Program-made: the position numbers and the translations under genes
Assembly: GCA_963777915.1 (NCBI GenBank)
Contig: CAVZSH010000003.1
Coordinates: forward strand, 772,992-836,991
Direction of reading: 5' to 3'
Length of the DNA: 64,000 bases
Source of the DNA: CAVUPF01 sp963777915
Lineage (GTDB): Bacteria; Actinomycetota; Thermoleophilia; Solirubrobacterales; 70-9
Part shown: piece after piece, positions 50,716 through 59,998 of the stretch
Layout: the number at the start of each line of letters is the position of its first letter
Numbering within the stretch: the stretch's first letter is position 1
Notes under the pieces: generated by a model
The model's input: only the letters and a program-made list of their open reading frames with translations
Database searches by the model: none
What the model was told of the DNA's origin: nothing

Positions 50716-52059
50716 ATGCCTGGCGTGGTGATAGTCGGGGCCCAGTGGGGCGATGAGGGCAAGGGCAAGGTCACCGACCTGCTTGCCGAGCGCGCCGCGA
50801 TGGTCGTGCGCTTCCAGGGCGGCAACAACGCCGGGCACACGATCGTCCGCGGCGGCGAGGAGTTCAAGTTCCACCTGATTCCCTCGGGCATTCTGCATCC
50901 AGAGAAGACCAGCATTATCGGCAACGGGGTTGTGCTGGACCCGCGCGTCCTGCTGGGGGAGATCGATGGCCTGCGCCGGCGCGGCATCGACGTCGGCAAC
51001 CTGCGCATCTCCGCCAACGCGCACCTGATCATGCCCTATCACGTGCTGCTCGACACGGCAGGGGAGACGAAGCTCGGCAAGCTCTCGATTGGCACCACAC
51101 GGCGCGGCATCGGGCCCTGCTACGCGGACAAGGCGTTGCGCCTCGGCATCCGCGTCCAGGACCTGCTCGACGAGAAGATCCTGCGGACCAAGATCCGGGC
51201 GGCGCTGGAGCCCAAGCAGCAGGCGCTGCGCGAACTCTCGGTGCAGCGGCGAAAACTGCGCAAGGAGGCCGGTGAGGGGGCCGACCGGGAGGCGATCGAG
51301 GAGGCCCCCGACCCCCGCCTCGACCTGCACACGATGACCGAGGAGCACGTCAGCTACGGCCACCGCCTCGAGCCCCACATCGCCGACACTGCTCGCCTGT
51401 GCTGGGAGGCGCTGGATGAGGGCGAAACGGTGATCTTCGAGGGCGCCCAGGCCACGCTGCTCGACCTCGACCACGGCACCTACCCCTTTGTCACCTCCTC
51501 CAACCCGATCGCCGGCGCCGCCTGCGTCGGCGCTGGCGTAGGCCCGACCGACATCGACGAGGTCTGGGGCATCGCCAAGGCCTACACGACCCGGGTCGGC
51601 GCCGGGCCGTTCCCGACCGAGCTGCATGACGAGGTGGGCGAGCGGATGCTGGAGCGCGGGCACGAGTTCGGGACGACGACCGGGCGGCGGCGGCGCTGCG
51701 GCTGGATGGACCTGGTCGCGCTGCGCTACGCGGTCCGCCTCAACCGGATGAGCGCGCTGACAATCACCAAGCTCGACGTGCTGAGCGGGATCAACCCGCT
51801 GCGCGTCGCCGTGCGCTACCGCTCCAAGGAGGGCGCGGTCTTCGACAGCTTCCCATACCACCAGTCGATCCTCCACTCGGCGGTGCCCGAATACGAGGAG
51901 CTGCCCGGTTTTGACGCCGACATCAGCGCTGCACGAAGCGAGGACGACCTGCCCGTCGAGGCGCGCGAGTACCTGCGCTTCATCGCAGCTGCGGCGGGGG
52001 TCCCGATCCGCCTCGTCGGCGTCGGCCCAGACCGCGAACAGGTCGTCTGGATCGACTGA
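50716..52059 (+). CDS. purA: Adenylosuccinate synthetase
   Basis: 447 residues, GTP-dependent step from IMP to adenylosuccinate. Motifs: GAQWGDEGKGK (P-loop, catalytic Asp), GGNNAGHT, GTTRRGIGPCYADKALR, FEGAQATLLDLDHGTYPFVTSSN, and TTGRRRRCGWMD. Complete. CACAAT lies 9 bases before ATG 50716. A modest hairpin GAGACC/GGTCTC follows the stop. Confidence 0.95.
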   Translation: MPGVVIVGAQWGDEGKGKVTDLLAERAAMVVRFQGGNNAGHTIVRGGEEFKFHLIPSGILHPEKTSIIGNGVVLDPRVLLGEIDGLRRRGIDVGNLRISANAHLIMPYHVLLDTAGETKLGKLSIGTTRRGIGPCYADKALRLGIRVQDLLDEKILRTKIRAALEPKQQALRELSVQRRKLRKEAGEGADREAIEEAPDPRLDLHTMTEEHVSYGHRLEPHIADTARLCWEALDEGETVIFEGAQATLLDLDHGTYPFVTSSNPIAGAACVGAGVGPTDIDEVWGIAKAYTTRVGAGPFPTELHDEVGERMLERGHEFGTTTGRRRRCGWMDLVALRYAVRLNRMSALTITKLDVLSGINPLRVAVRYRSKEGAVFDSFPYHQSILHSAVPEYEELPGFDADISAARSEDDLPVEAREYLRFIAAAAGVPIRLVGVGPDREQVVWID

Positions 52060-52065
52060 AGCTCA

Positions 52066-52085
52066 GAGACCCTTCGGGCGGTCTC
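52066..52085 (+). terminator. Weak hairpin after purA
   Basis: GAGACC (52066-52071) and GGTCTC (52080-52085) form a six-base stem 7 bases after the purA stop. There is no T run, so intrinsic termination is uncertain. Confidence 0.35.
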
Positions 52086-52147
52086 CAGATACGGTGACGC
52101 CGAGGTACAGCGATCGCGCTTTTGGCTCTCTGCTCTACAGTTTTGGA

Positions 52148-52837
52148 GTGGCTTCAGGTAGACGCGCAGCCAGGTTGAGTGAGCGACTGCCCAGGGGTCG
52201 GCACGGATTGCCGCGAGAGGCGGTGACCGAATCCCAGCGCAATCGCATCCACCAGGCGATGATCGAGGTCGTCTCAGAGCGTGGCTACCCGGACACCCGG
52301 GTGGTCGACGTGATCGGCGTCGCCGGGGTGTCGAGAAAGACCTTCTATGAGCTGTTCGACAGCAAGGAAGACTGCTTCCTCGCCGCCTATGACGTGCTGC
52401 TGGGGAACCTGCTGAGCGACACCGCCACAGGCTTTGAGTCAAAGCCCGGGTCGCCGTGGGCTGAGCGCGTGGCTGCCGCGCTCGGGGCGCTGCTCGATCA
52501 CCTGGCCGAGCACCCCGATGAGGCGCGGTTTGCGATCGTCGAGGTGCTGGCGGCGGGCCCGAAGGCGCTGGCCCGCCGCGACGCGGCGCTGCGCCAGTTC
52601 ACCGGGTTCCTAGACGCCGGGCGGGCGGAGACCTCGGTCGAGCTGCCGGGGATAACCTCGCTCTCGCTGGCAGGCGGGATCAATGAGCTGCTCTACAGCG
52701 AGATCCTGCACGGCGCGGCGGCCCGCTTGCCGAGCCGCTTGCCGGACCTGATGTTCTGGGTCGCCCTGCCTTTCCTAGGGGCCGATGGGGCCGCCAAGGA
52801 GCGCGAGCGGACCCGGCTCTCTATGCCAAGCCGCTAG
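52148..52837 (+). CDS. TetR-family transcriptional regulator
   Basis: 229 residues. After a basic 28-residue N-terminal arm comes the TetR helix-turn-helix (RIHQAMIEVVSERGYPDTRVVDVIGVAGVSRKTFYELFDSKEDC), then a helical ligand domain. GTG 52148 has TACAGT 6 bases upstream (leaderless). The next gene in the same direction is four-Cys paralogue 6; a TetR gene or remnant therefore sits beside two members of that family. Confidence 0.88.
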   Translation: MASGRRAARLSERLPRGRHGLPREAVTESQRNRIHQAMIEVVSERGYPDTRVVDVIGVAGVSRKTFYELFDSKEDCFLAAYDVLLGNLLSDTATGFESKPGSPWAERVAAALGALLDHLAEHPDEARFAIVEVLAAGPKALARRDAALRQFTGFLDAGRAETSVELPGITSLSLAGGINELLYSEILHGAAARLPSRLPDLMFWVALPFLGADGAAKERERTRLSMPSR

Positions 52838-52983
52838 AAAAGCCTGTCCGCGGCGCTCTTTCACGTCAATTGCCGGGTTTCCTTAGTACCGGATACTGAT
52901 ATTTTGGCCGGTGGAGGGATACCCGAAGCTTTAGATTGGCCGCGGCTTGAGATGGGCCGGCCGAAAAAGGAGAGACATAGGAC

Positions 52984-53761
52984 ATGCGCAAACGTCTGAC
53001 TTTGATCATCGCCTTGGGGGCTACGATCGCGCTCTCCGTGGCCGCGGTCGCATTCGCCGAAAAGCCGACCGTGGTTGAAGCCGGGAACCTGGTCCTGACG
53101 CTCAACGGCGGTGTGAAGCCGACGGCGCTGCCGAAGAACAAGTTTGCACCGATCACGCTGAGCGTGAGTGGCGGCATCGCCACCAAGAACGGCGCCCAGC
53201 CGCCGGCTCTCAAGGAAGCCGTGATCCTCACCGACAAGAACGGCGTGATCAACGCCAAGGGCCTGGCGACCTGCACGTCGGGCAAGCTCCAGGCGGAGAG
53301 ACACCGCAAAAGCCAAGAAAGCCTGCCCGAAGGCGATCGTCGGTGAAGGCCGCACCACGGTGCGGGTGGAATTCCCCGAATCGCCACCGTTTAACGCCAC
53401 AGGACCGCTGGTCGCCTTCAACGGCGGCGAAAAGGGCGGCGTTACGACGATGTTCATCCAGGCCTACGTGAAGGTTCCGGCGGCGACGGCGCTCGTCACC
53501 ACGATCAAGATAAAGAAGGTCCATAAGGGCCCCTACGGGCTTGAATCGGTGGCGTCGATCCCGGTGATCGCCGGCGGCAGCGGCTCGATAACTAACTTCA
53601 GCCTCAATATCGGCAAAACATTCACCTACAAGGGTAAGAAGCAGAGCTACCTGGCGGCCAAATGCTCCACCGGCCATTTCTTGGCACAGGCCAAGGCTGT
53701 GTTCAGCGACGGGACCAGCCTCTCGGGCGAAGTGGTCAGGGCCTGCAAGGCGAAGGGCTAA
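52984..53761 (+). pseudogene. Secreted four-cysteine paralogue 6, single-base frameshift
   Basis: Starts as the other paralogues do (signal peptide ending AVAFAE, then GNLVLTLNGGVKPTALPKN and GLATC), but after GKLQAE the frame is lost and stops at 53346. Dropping one base in the GAGAGA at 53296-53301 continues as DTAKAKKACPKAIVGEGRT and rejoins the second ORF (VEFPESPPFNATGP onward) to ACKAKG at 53761. The repair also restores the C-x16-C spacing exactly; the second pair is C-x26-C. GGAGAG lies 11 bases before the ATG. Recent mutation or sequencing error. Confidence 0.82.
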
Positions 53762-53780
53762 AGACCGATCCACAAAGCGC

Positions 53781-53816
53781 AGGCGACGCGGCCTAAAAGT
53801 CGCGTCGCCTTAGTCT
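53781..53816 (+). terminator. Rho-independent terminator after paralogue 6
   Basis: AGGCGACGCG (53781-53790) and CGCGTCGCCT (53801-53810) form a perfect 10-base stem with a 10-base loop, followed by TAGTCTTTC. It lies 20 bases after the stop and is the clearest terminator in the window. Confidence 0.75.
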
Positions 53817-54093
53817 TTCGTAGGACGGCAAGGGATAGGGCGGCCGGGCGCGCGTCGCCCCTTTTTGTGCAGCGAACTCGGCGAATGGACGCTTTCTACC
53901 TACGCGACCCACTGACGGCAACCTGATGGGACCGATCGCGTCATGCACGGGTGCAGACCGATCCGAAGGCACCCTCACGGCTTCAGAGATGCGGATTTAG
54001 CCTGCAGATCGGTCGCGGTGAGCCTGGGGCACGCCGACAGCCTCCGCGACGCAGGTCGTGCGCCATTCATGCCCCATCGGACTGGGCGTGGCG
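53817..54093. other. Intergenic region between convergent units
   Basis: About 280 bases between the terminator and the end of the mce operon. No ORF with good composition or start signal, and no second strong hairpin for the mce transcripts. Confidence 0.4.
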
Positions 54094-55662
54094 CTACTTG
54101 CCCTGCTGTTCGAAGGTGTGCTGATAGGTGGTGGGTGAGCCCGGCTTGCCGATCGGGTTGAACGGGGACTGCTGGGTGCAGCCCGGGGCCGGCAGCGTGG
54201 CGGTGCTGGTCTGTCCGGCGAAGGCGTATTTCTTGAGTAGGTTGAAGAATTCGACGGCTCTTGTGGCGGCTTCTTTTTCGGTGGCCCAGACCGTGCGTTC
54301 CTTAAAGGCCGGTTCGTTGGGCGTGTTGGGGTCGAGCGAAGCCGTAATCCCCGAACTGCACTGGCGGGTCTCGAAGCTTGGCAGGCCGCTGGCGACTTCC
54401 TTGGCGAAGAGCGGCTGACTGTAGGCGCTGGCGCGGTTGGTGGTCAGGCGGTGACCGAAGGTGGCCACCGATTCAGGATTGAGCACGCCCATTGTTCGCA
54501 GGAAGTGGGTTTGTTCGCCCTTCGTGTTTTCCTTTGTTTCGATCGAGTTAGCTGCAACCGCCAGATTAGCCATAACACCAGTGATCTCGTTCTTGTAGAG
54601 GCCGAGGCCCGTGAGGATCGGGTTGAGGTTGCGAAGGAACGGATCAAGCGCTCGCAAGAGGGGCGGGAAATCATCGCGGAAGAGTCTGCGAAGAGCCGGG
54701 AAGCCGGTCGGGGCGAGGGCAATCACCGGGGTCAGTCCTTCGAAGAAGCCCTTCGCCTGAGGCGCCAGCTTGCCGAAGGCAACCAGAGTCGGGGACAGCT
54801 GTTCGGCAGCCGGGATGAGCTGGCGCACAACCGGGTCGGCGTCGAGGGAGAATGATCGGAGTCTTGCCAGGGTGAGCTTTGACTGGTCGAGGAAGGTCGG
54901 GAAGGCGCGAAAGAGTTCTTCGATGTCGGTATCGCGCCGGGCTGTGGTCTGGAAGACCGCGTTGGAGTTGCGGATCAGACTTGCCAGCTCGCCCTGTCGG
55001 CCGCGCAGCGCCTCGAGCGCAACCGCGCCGTTGCTGAACAGCTGGCGGACCGCGAGGCGCTGGGTATCGAGGACGCGGAAGAGCCGGTCGAATTCGGTGA
55101 AGGTCGGGTCGAACTCGCCCAGCGCGGCAGAGAGGGACGCGCCCTGACCGCCGATCGCGACGGCGGCTTCCTGCATCCAGTCCTGGAAGGCGGCGCGGGT
55201 CTTCGGGTTGAAGGTACGGAAGATCTCATCGAGCTGGACCGACTGTTCGACGTTCGCGGAAGGGAGGGTGGCGCCATCGGGGAGCTTGGGGCCGTTGCGA
55301 TTGCCGGGCGTGAGTTCGACGTAGGTCTCACCGAGCAAGGTCTTGGTGCGCAAGATAGCCCGAGTTGAGAGCGGCAGCGGTGCGTAGCGGTCTTCGATAT
55401 AGATCGTCGCCAGAGCCTGCTTGCGGTTGGGGGCCAGCGCGATTTCCTGCACTTTGCCGACATCAACACCGGAGATGCGCACGTCGGACTGTTCGGCGAG
55501 CTGGGTCGCCGAGTAGAAGGGGATCTTGAGTTCGTACGGCTTCGCCTTGAACGGGGTTGGGCCGCCGAAGGTGATCCAGAGGAAGAGCAGGATCCCGAAG
55601 CACGACAAGGCAAAGCCGGCGATTACCAGGAGCTGGGTTGTGCTCGGGGCGCGCTTGCTCAT
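54094..55662 (-). CDS. MCE (MlaD) family lipid-transport protein, sixth of the operon
   Basis: 522 residues. N-terminal membrane helix (LLVIAGFALSCFGILLFLWI), MlaD domain about 38-115 (YSATQLAEQSDVRISGVDVGKVQEI, then LRTKTLLGETYVELTPG), a helical region, and an Asn/Gln-containing C-terminal part ending FEQQGK. MCE proteins assemble as hexamers or tunnels that carry lipids or sterols across the envelope to YrbE/MlaE permeases. ATG 55662 overlaps the true end of the preceding gene as ATGA. Confidence 0.88.
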   Translation of the reverse strand: MSKRAPSTTQLLVIAGFALSCFGILLFLWITFGGPTPFKAKPYELKIPFYSATQLAEQSDVRISGVDVGKVQEIALAPNRKQALATIYIEDRYAPLPLSTRAILRTKTLLGETYVELTPGNRNGPKLPDGATLPSANVEQSVQLDEIFRTFNPKTRAAFQDWMQEAAVAIGGQGASLSAALGEFDPTFTEFDRLFRVLDTQRLAVRQLFSNGAVALEALRGRQGELASLIRNSNAVFQTTARRDTDIEELFRAFPTFLDQSKLTLARLRSFSLDADPVVRQLIPAAEQLSPTLVAFGKLAPQAKGFFEGLTPVIALAPTGFPALRRLFRDDFPPLLRALDPFLRNLNPILTGLGLYKNEITGVMANLAVAANSIETKENTKGEQTHFLRTMGVLNPESVATFGHRLTTNRASAYSQPLFAKEVASGLPSFETRQCSSGITASLDPNTPNEPAFKERTVWATEKEAATRAVEFFNLLKKYAFAGQTSTATLPAPGCTQQSPFNPIGKPGSPTTYQHTFEQQGK

Positions 55663-55790
55663 TTTTTAGGGCCGCAACCGCTGCCCGTTACTTCGGGGTC
55701 TTCTGGGATTTCGGGAAGTTCATTGTCCTTGGGGACGCGAGCTGTCTGTAGGAGCGCCTTGAGGAACGGGAAAGCATTAGCCGACCCCAT
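55659..55790 (-). other. Out-of-frame C-terminal tail of the fifth mce gene
   Basis: Read in the frame one base off, this stretch encodes NAFPFLKALLQTARVPKDN, then ELPEIPEDPEVTGSGCGPKK and TGA at 55661-55659. The composition is fully protein-like and the stop overlaps the next ATG as ATGA. It is best seen as the displaced end of the fifth mce gene rather than as an intergenic gap. Confidence 0.75.
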
Positions 55791-57069
55791 AGCCGAGGTT
55801 GGCGCCGTTGCAATTGATCATCACGAGCGCGCGCTGAACTGGGCCGGCGGAATCTTGGAGGTTGAAGTCGGCGTTGAGGTCGTGGTTGAGCCAGGGCAGA
55901 TAAAAGAGGTAGCTCTGCTTTGAACCCTTTGGCTTGTAGGCGAGCTCGTTTAAGAAGGCGTTGAGGCCGCCGAGCGAGTTGCCGAAGCCGGTTACCGTCT
56001 TCTTCAACGGGCCGGAGCCTTCGTTGGCGTGCGTCAACACCGGCCGGATCTGCCGGGTAAAGGGGCGGATCTGGTCGCGAATTGGCGCCGTCGTCTGCCT
56101 GAAGAGGCGCTCAGTCGCCTTGAAAGCGGGGGTCAGAGCCTGGGCCTGGGGGATCAGGCCGTAGAGGGCCGGGCGAGCAGCTGAGGAGAAGCGATCAGAG
56201 CTTGCAAGACCGGCCTGCGTCGCCCGCAGCGTCGCCGGGAATTCGCGCAGCGCCGCCTGAATCGATTCCTGCTGATTGGCGAAGTTGCCGAGCGCCGCAT
56301 CAGATGAGGTTACGAAGCGCTGGATCTCGCTGTCGTGGCGGCCAAGTTCGGTGGTGAGCAGGGAGAAATCGTGGATCACGTGGGCGAGCGCCACGTGGCG
56401 TTTGGCGACCGCACCGTTCAGCTGCGCGAGATAGTGGGAGAAGGGCTGGAGGCGACGGAAGGCGCCGGATAGGTCGCGACCGTGGCCGCCGATTCCCTGG
56501 GCGCCACCGGCGAGCAGCAGTTGCAGGTACTGGCGAGTGTCGCCGTCGAGGGTGTCAAGGAACTGGTCGAGCTGGACGTTTGCCTCGGTGCGGGAGAGGG
56601 GGATGTTCGCACCGTTTTCGATGTGCCCACTGCTGCTGCCCGGTTCGATCTCGACGATCATGTCGTTGAGGTTGGTTTTCGGACGCAACAGCGCACCGGC
56701 GTTGGGGTGAATCAGCTGCATGTACTGTGGCTCTATCTCCATCCCGACCACCGCGTGGCCGTTTTCGAGGTTGACCGAGGCGACCTTGCCGACCTGGATG
56801 CCAGCGATGTCGACCGCCTGGCCCTGGCCCGGGGTCACGGCCTGCGCGGTCGTGAACTCGGCGGTGATGTGATCGAAGCTTTCACCGACGAAGGGCAGCC
56901 AGGAGGGCAGTGATGCCTTCTGCTCGACGAAGATCCCGAGCATCATCGCGGTTCCGAGCACGGCGAGCACGGCGATCGCGATCGTGTCTTTGCCGCGACC
57001 GCGGGACTGTCGGGCCAGCGCGGCGCGGAAGTGCCTGAAACGGCTCGGCTTGGAGGCGTTCTCGCTCAT
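55777..57069 (-). CDS. MCE (MlaD) family protein, fifth of the operon, 3' end frameshifted
   Basis: 430 residues as read. Membrane helix (IAIAVLAVLGTAMMLGIFV), MlaD domain with GQAVDIAGIQVGKVASVNL and LRPKTNLNDMIVEIEPGSS, helical C-terminal half. The frame ends at GANLGYGVG, but removing one G from the GGGG at 55785-55788 extends it by about 40 residues (GSANAFPFLKALLQTARVP, then ELPEIPEDPEV) to a TGA that overlaps the next ATG by 4 bases, as at every other junction in this operon. Confidence 0.87.
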   Translation of the reverse strand: MSENASKPSRFRHFRAALARQSRGRGKDTIAIAVLAVLGTAMMLGIFVEQKASLPSWLPFVGESFDHITAEFTTAQAVTPGQGQAVDIAGIQVGKVASVNLENGHAVVGMEIEPQYMQLIHPNAGALLRPKTNLNDMIVEIEPGSSSGHIENGANIPLSRTEANVQLDQFLDTLDGDTRQYLQLLLAGGAQGIGGHGRDLSGAFRRLQPFSHYLAQLNGAVAKRHVALAHVIHDFSLLTTELGRHDSEIQRFVTSSDAALGNFANQQESIQAALREFPATLRATQAGLASSDRFSSAARPALYGLIPQAQALTPAFKATERLFRQTTAPIRDQIRPFTRQIRPVLTHANEGSGPLKKTVTGFGNSLGGLNAFLNELAYKPKGSKQSYLFYLPWLNHDLNADFNLQDSAGPVQRALVMINCNGANLGYGVG

Positions 57070-58574
57070 GGGCTGGTCGCCGCGGGATCAGGGGGGCCGA
57101 CCTGCCCCAGCGGCCCATTGACGTTGGGAACGGGGTTCGTTTCGCAGCGCACGCCTGGCTTCTGCGCGGGCTGGCCGCCGAGTTGCGGCTGGGTACCCAG
57201 TGCCCCTTCGATCGTGTGTGCGAAATTGGTCTTATCGATGGAGAGTTCTCCGTGCGGGTTCGGGGAGGCGACCAACTGGCCGCCGCCGCCGGCCTGGATC
57301 CGTAGGTAGGGCCCGTTGCCGTCGAAGTTCTGTCCCGACCCGGCGAAGTTGCTTAGGGCGTAGAAGAATTCACGGTAGTTGGGCCCGCCGGTCCCGAAGC
57401 GGTCTTCGATGGTCTGGTTGCCGGCCGGCACCAGCACCTTGGTCGTGCAGAGGCTGAGCTGGTTGAGCTGCGGGAGCGCGTTGACCTTGCCAGCCTGGGC
57501 GGCGCCGGCGAAGCCCGGCGTCAATTCCTGCAGCAGCCTCGCGATGCCGCCGCCCTCCTTGCCGGAAAGCAGTGGCCGCACCTGCCTCAACCACGGTTTG
57601 GAGGCGCTGATCAGCCCCGGTAGCTGGGCAACCGCGGGGGTCAGCTCGATCGCATAGGTACGCAGCGGTGGCAGCGCACGGTCGAGACTGACCAGCGAGG
57701 CGTGGGCGGTCTTCAGGGTCGGGGCCAGCAGGTGGATGGTGGTAGAAAGGTTGGTCGATTGGGCAGCGAGGGCGCCTGTGAAGACATCGAAGTTGTCGAT
57801 CAGCCCCTTCAGGTCGCTCTCGCGGCTGGCGAAGGCGCCAAAAGTGCGCCCGGTCCCGGCGATCAGCCGCGAGAGGTCGCCCTCCTGGGTGCCGAGGAAG
57901 GCATTGGCGACTTGGGCGCTGTAGCGCCCTGCCGGGCCGCCGTAGCGCAGCGCCCCGTTTAGGCCTTCGGCCCCGGTCTTACCTTTAACTTCGGCAAGCT
58001 GGGTGGCGTCTTCAGCCGCGGTTGGCTTGTGGGTGAGGGCTTCGCCGTAGCTCTCCAGCAGATGGCTGAGGTCAGCTCGCACGGGGGACTGCAGCGCAGT
58101 GAGGATTTCATCGAGCTGCACCGCCGTTGAGGTGCGGCTGACCGGGATCGTCCCGCCGCTGCCCAGTTCCGGGGCGCTGGGGCTGCCAGGGTCCAGTTCG
58201 ACGAAGAAGTTACCTTCGAGGAAGGTCCGCGGGCGGATCACGGCGTAGGCGTCGTCGTGAATCGGCCGCCCGGAGCCTTCAACCGTGAAGGTGACGTTGG
58301 TGTCATTGCCATTACGGCTGGTTGAGATGACTTCGCCGACTTCGACACCGGCGATCCGGACCGGGGATTTGACCGCGATGTCGGCCGAGTTGGAGAAGGT
58401 CGCATTCAACTCATAGCCGTAGCTGGTGAAGGGGACATGTCCCGTGAAGGCGAGGTAGGGGCCCAGCGTGAAGATGAGGATGAAGACGACCGCGATCATT
58501 GCGTTGCTGGGTCGCCACTTGAAGCGGCGGTTGGTGGCGCCCTGCCTGGTGTCGCGCTCCGGGAGCCGACTCAC
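57066..58574 (-). CDS. MCE (MlaD) family protein, fourth of the operon
   Basis: 502 residues. Membrane helix (AMIAVVFILIFTLGPYLAF), MlaD domain with FSNSADIAVKSPVRIAGVEVGEV and IRPRTFLEGNFFVELDPG, long helical region, and a Gly/Pro/Asn-rich C-terminus with a single Cys near the end. GTG 58574 overlaps the preceding stop (GTGA) and its own stop overlaps the next ATG. Confidence 0.9.
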   Translation of the reverse strand: MSRLPERDTRQGATNRRFKWRPSNAMIAVVFILIFTLGPYLAFTGHVPFTSYGYELNATFSNSADIAVKSPVRIAGVEVGEVISTSRNGNDTNVTFTVEGSGRPIHDDAYAVIRPRTFLEGNFFVELDPGSPSAPELGSGGTIPVSRTSTAVQLDEILTALQSPVRADLSHLLESYGEALTHKPTAAEDATQLAEVKGKTGAEGLNGALRYGGPAGRYSAQVANAFLGTQEGDLSRLIAGTGRTFGAFASRESDLKGLIDNFDVFTGALAAQSTNLSTTIHLLAPTLKTAHASLVSLDRALPPLRTYAIELTPAVAQLPGLISASKPWLRQVRPLLSGKEGGGIARLLQELTPGFAGAAQAGKVNALPQLNQLSLCTTKVLVPAGNQTIEDRFGTGGPNYREFFYALSNFAGSGQNFDGNGPYLRIQAGGGGQLVASPNPHGELSIDKTNFAHTIEGALGTQPQLGGQPAQKPGVRCETNPVPNVNGPLGQVGPPDPAATSP

Positions 58575-59998
58575 CTGCCTTCACCCTGCCCCTTCAGCTG
58601 ACCGGAGGTCTTGGTGCCGTGGTTGCCCGGGACGTTGCCGATCACGGTCTGGCCGGCCTTGTAGCGGACGTTGCCCGCTTCGCACTCATGGGGCTGGCCG
58701 GGAGAGGCGGTGTTCGGGTAAGGATTGTAGTGAAGGTGGTTTTTTTCTTCGGGGCCGTTGGCAGGCGCAGAAGAGGGCGATCCCTCGCTGTTGGGGCCTT
58801 CCGGCGGCGCGAAGGAGATGAAGTTGAGCCAGTTGCCGAGTCCGTTCCCTTCGCTGGTTGTTCCGGCGATGCCTTTGAAGGCGAGGGTGAGGTAGTTACA
58901 GGTTGTCTGCGCGGGGGCGATGAAACTGATCGCCGGCCCGAGGGTGTGGTTGGTGTCGATCAGCAGGTCGAGCCCGTTGAAGACGCCGGGCGCGTTTTGG
59001 AAGGCGAGCAGCGCTTCGGCGGTCGGCACCAGCTGCGCATTCAGAGTGGGCAATGCGTTGAGGGCCGGGATGCCCGCCCGCTCCGCGGCGGCGATCGTCG
59101 GCGAGGTCTTGGCGAGCGCTGCAGCGCCGGGTTGAAACGCCGTGAAGAAACGCTGGGAATCATGTAGGAACGGCCGCAGCACGGGTAGGTCTGCGTTAGC
59201 GGCGTCCAGCGTAGAGGGGCTCTTGGAGATCGTTTCCTGGATGTAGGGCCGAGAGACGCGGGCGAAGGCGCCGAAGGTCTCATCGAGGGCGACGAAGAGG
59301 CTGGCCTGGGTCTCGGCCACTGGGGCGACGGTCGCCGAGAGATCCTCGAGCGCGTGCCAGAAGCCACCGAAGTTGGTCTGTGGGGCGACAAGCGTGCCAA
59401 GTGCCGGCTCGCCGCTGATCACCAGGTTGCGAAGCGAGCCGAAGGCTTCGTTTAGCTGTGGGCCACGACCGGCCAGAGCGTTGCCGAAACCCGCCTCGTT
59501 GACCCGGATCGCGGCGCGCGTCTTGGTGTTGAACATGTCGAAGAACTGATCGATGTCGACCGGTTCGGGCCGCGCCGCGGAAAGCGGGATCGTTTCGCCG
59601 GCGGAGAAGCCCTTTGAGGAGTTGCCAGGGGAGATCTGCAGGTACTTGAGGCCGAGCGGAGATTTCGGCCGGATGATCATCGTCGAGTTGACCGGTAGCG
59701 GTTCGACCTCCTTGTCGAGGCTGAGCGAGAGCTTGGCGGCGAAGCGGCCGTTGCCGAGCGCAACAGGGACGGCCGACTTGACCCGCCCAACCAGGACGCC
59801 GCCGATCCTGACGTCGTTTCCTTTGACCAACGCGTCGGCGTTGGGTACCTCGGCGTAGAGGTTGTAGGTGGAGACGAAGGGCAATCCGTTGTTGGCGTTA
59901 TAGGCAAGGAAGACTGCGACGAGGACCACCAGCACGGTGACCGCCCCGATCAGCACCGGGCTGCTCGCGACTCCCGTCAGTCCGCTGCGGTTCCTCAT
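58571..59998 (-). CDS. MCE (MlaD) family protein, third of the operon
   Basis: 475 residues. Membrane helix (LIGAVTVLVVLVAVFLAYNA), MlaD domain with VPNADALVKGNDVRIGGVLVGRV and RPKSPLGLKYLQISPG, helical body, and a C-terminal low-complexity region with ECEAGNVRYKAGQ before the end. Overlaps both neighbours by four bases. Confidence 0.9.
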   Translation of the reverse strand: MRNRSGLTGVASSPVLIGAVTVLVVLVAVFLAYNANNGLPFVSTYNLYAEVPNADALVKGNDVRIGGVLVGRVKSAVPVALGNGRFAAKLSLSLDKEVEPLPVNSTMIIRPKSPLGLKYLQISPGNSSKGFSAGETIPLSAARPEPVDIDQFFDMFNTKTRAAIRVNEAGFGNALAGRGPQLNEAFGSLRNLVISGEPALGTLVAPQTNFGGFWHALEDLSATVAPVAETQASLFVALDETFGAFARVSRPYIQETISKSPSTLDAANADLPVLRPFLHDSQRFFTAFQPGAAALAKTSPTIAAAERAGIPALNALPTLNAQLVPTAEALLAFQNAPGVFNGLDLLIDTNHTLGPAISFIAPAQTTCNYLTLAFKGIAGTTSEGNGLGNWLNFISFAPPEGPNSEGSPSSAPANGPEEKNHLHYNPYPNTASPGQPHECEAGNVRYKAGQTVIGNVPGNHGTKTSGQLKGQGEGR

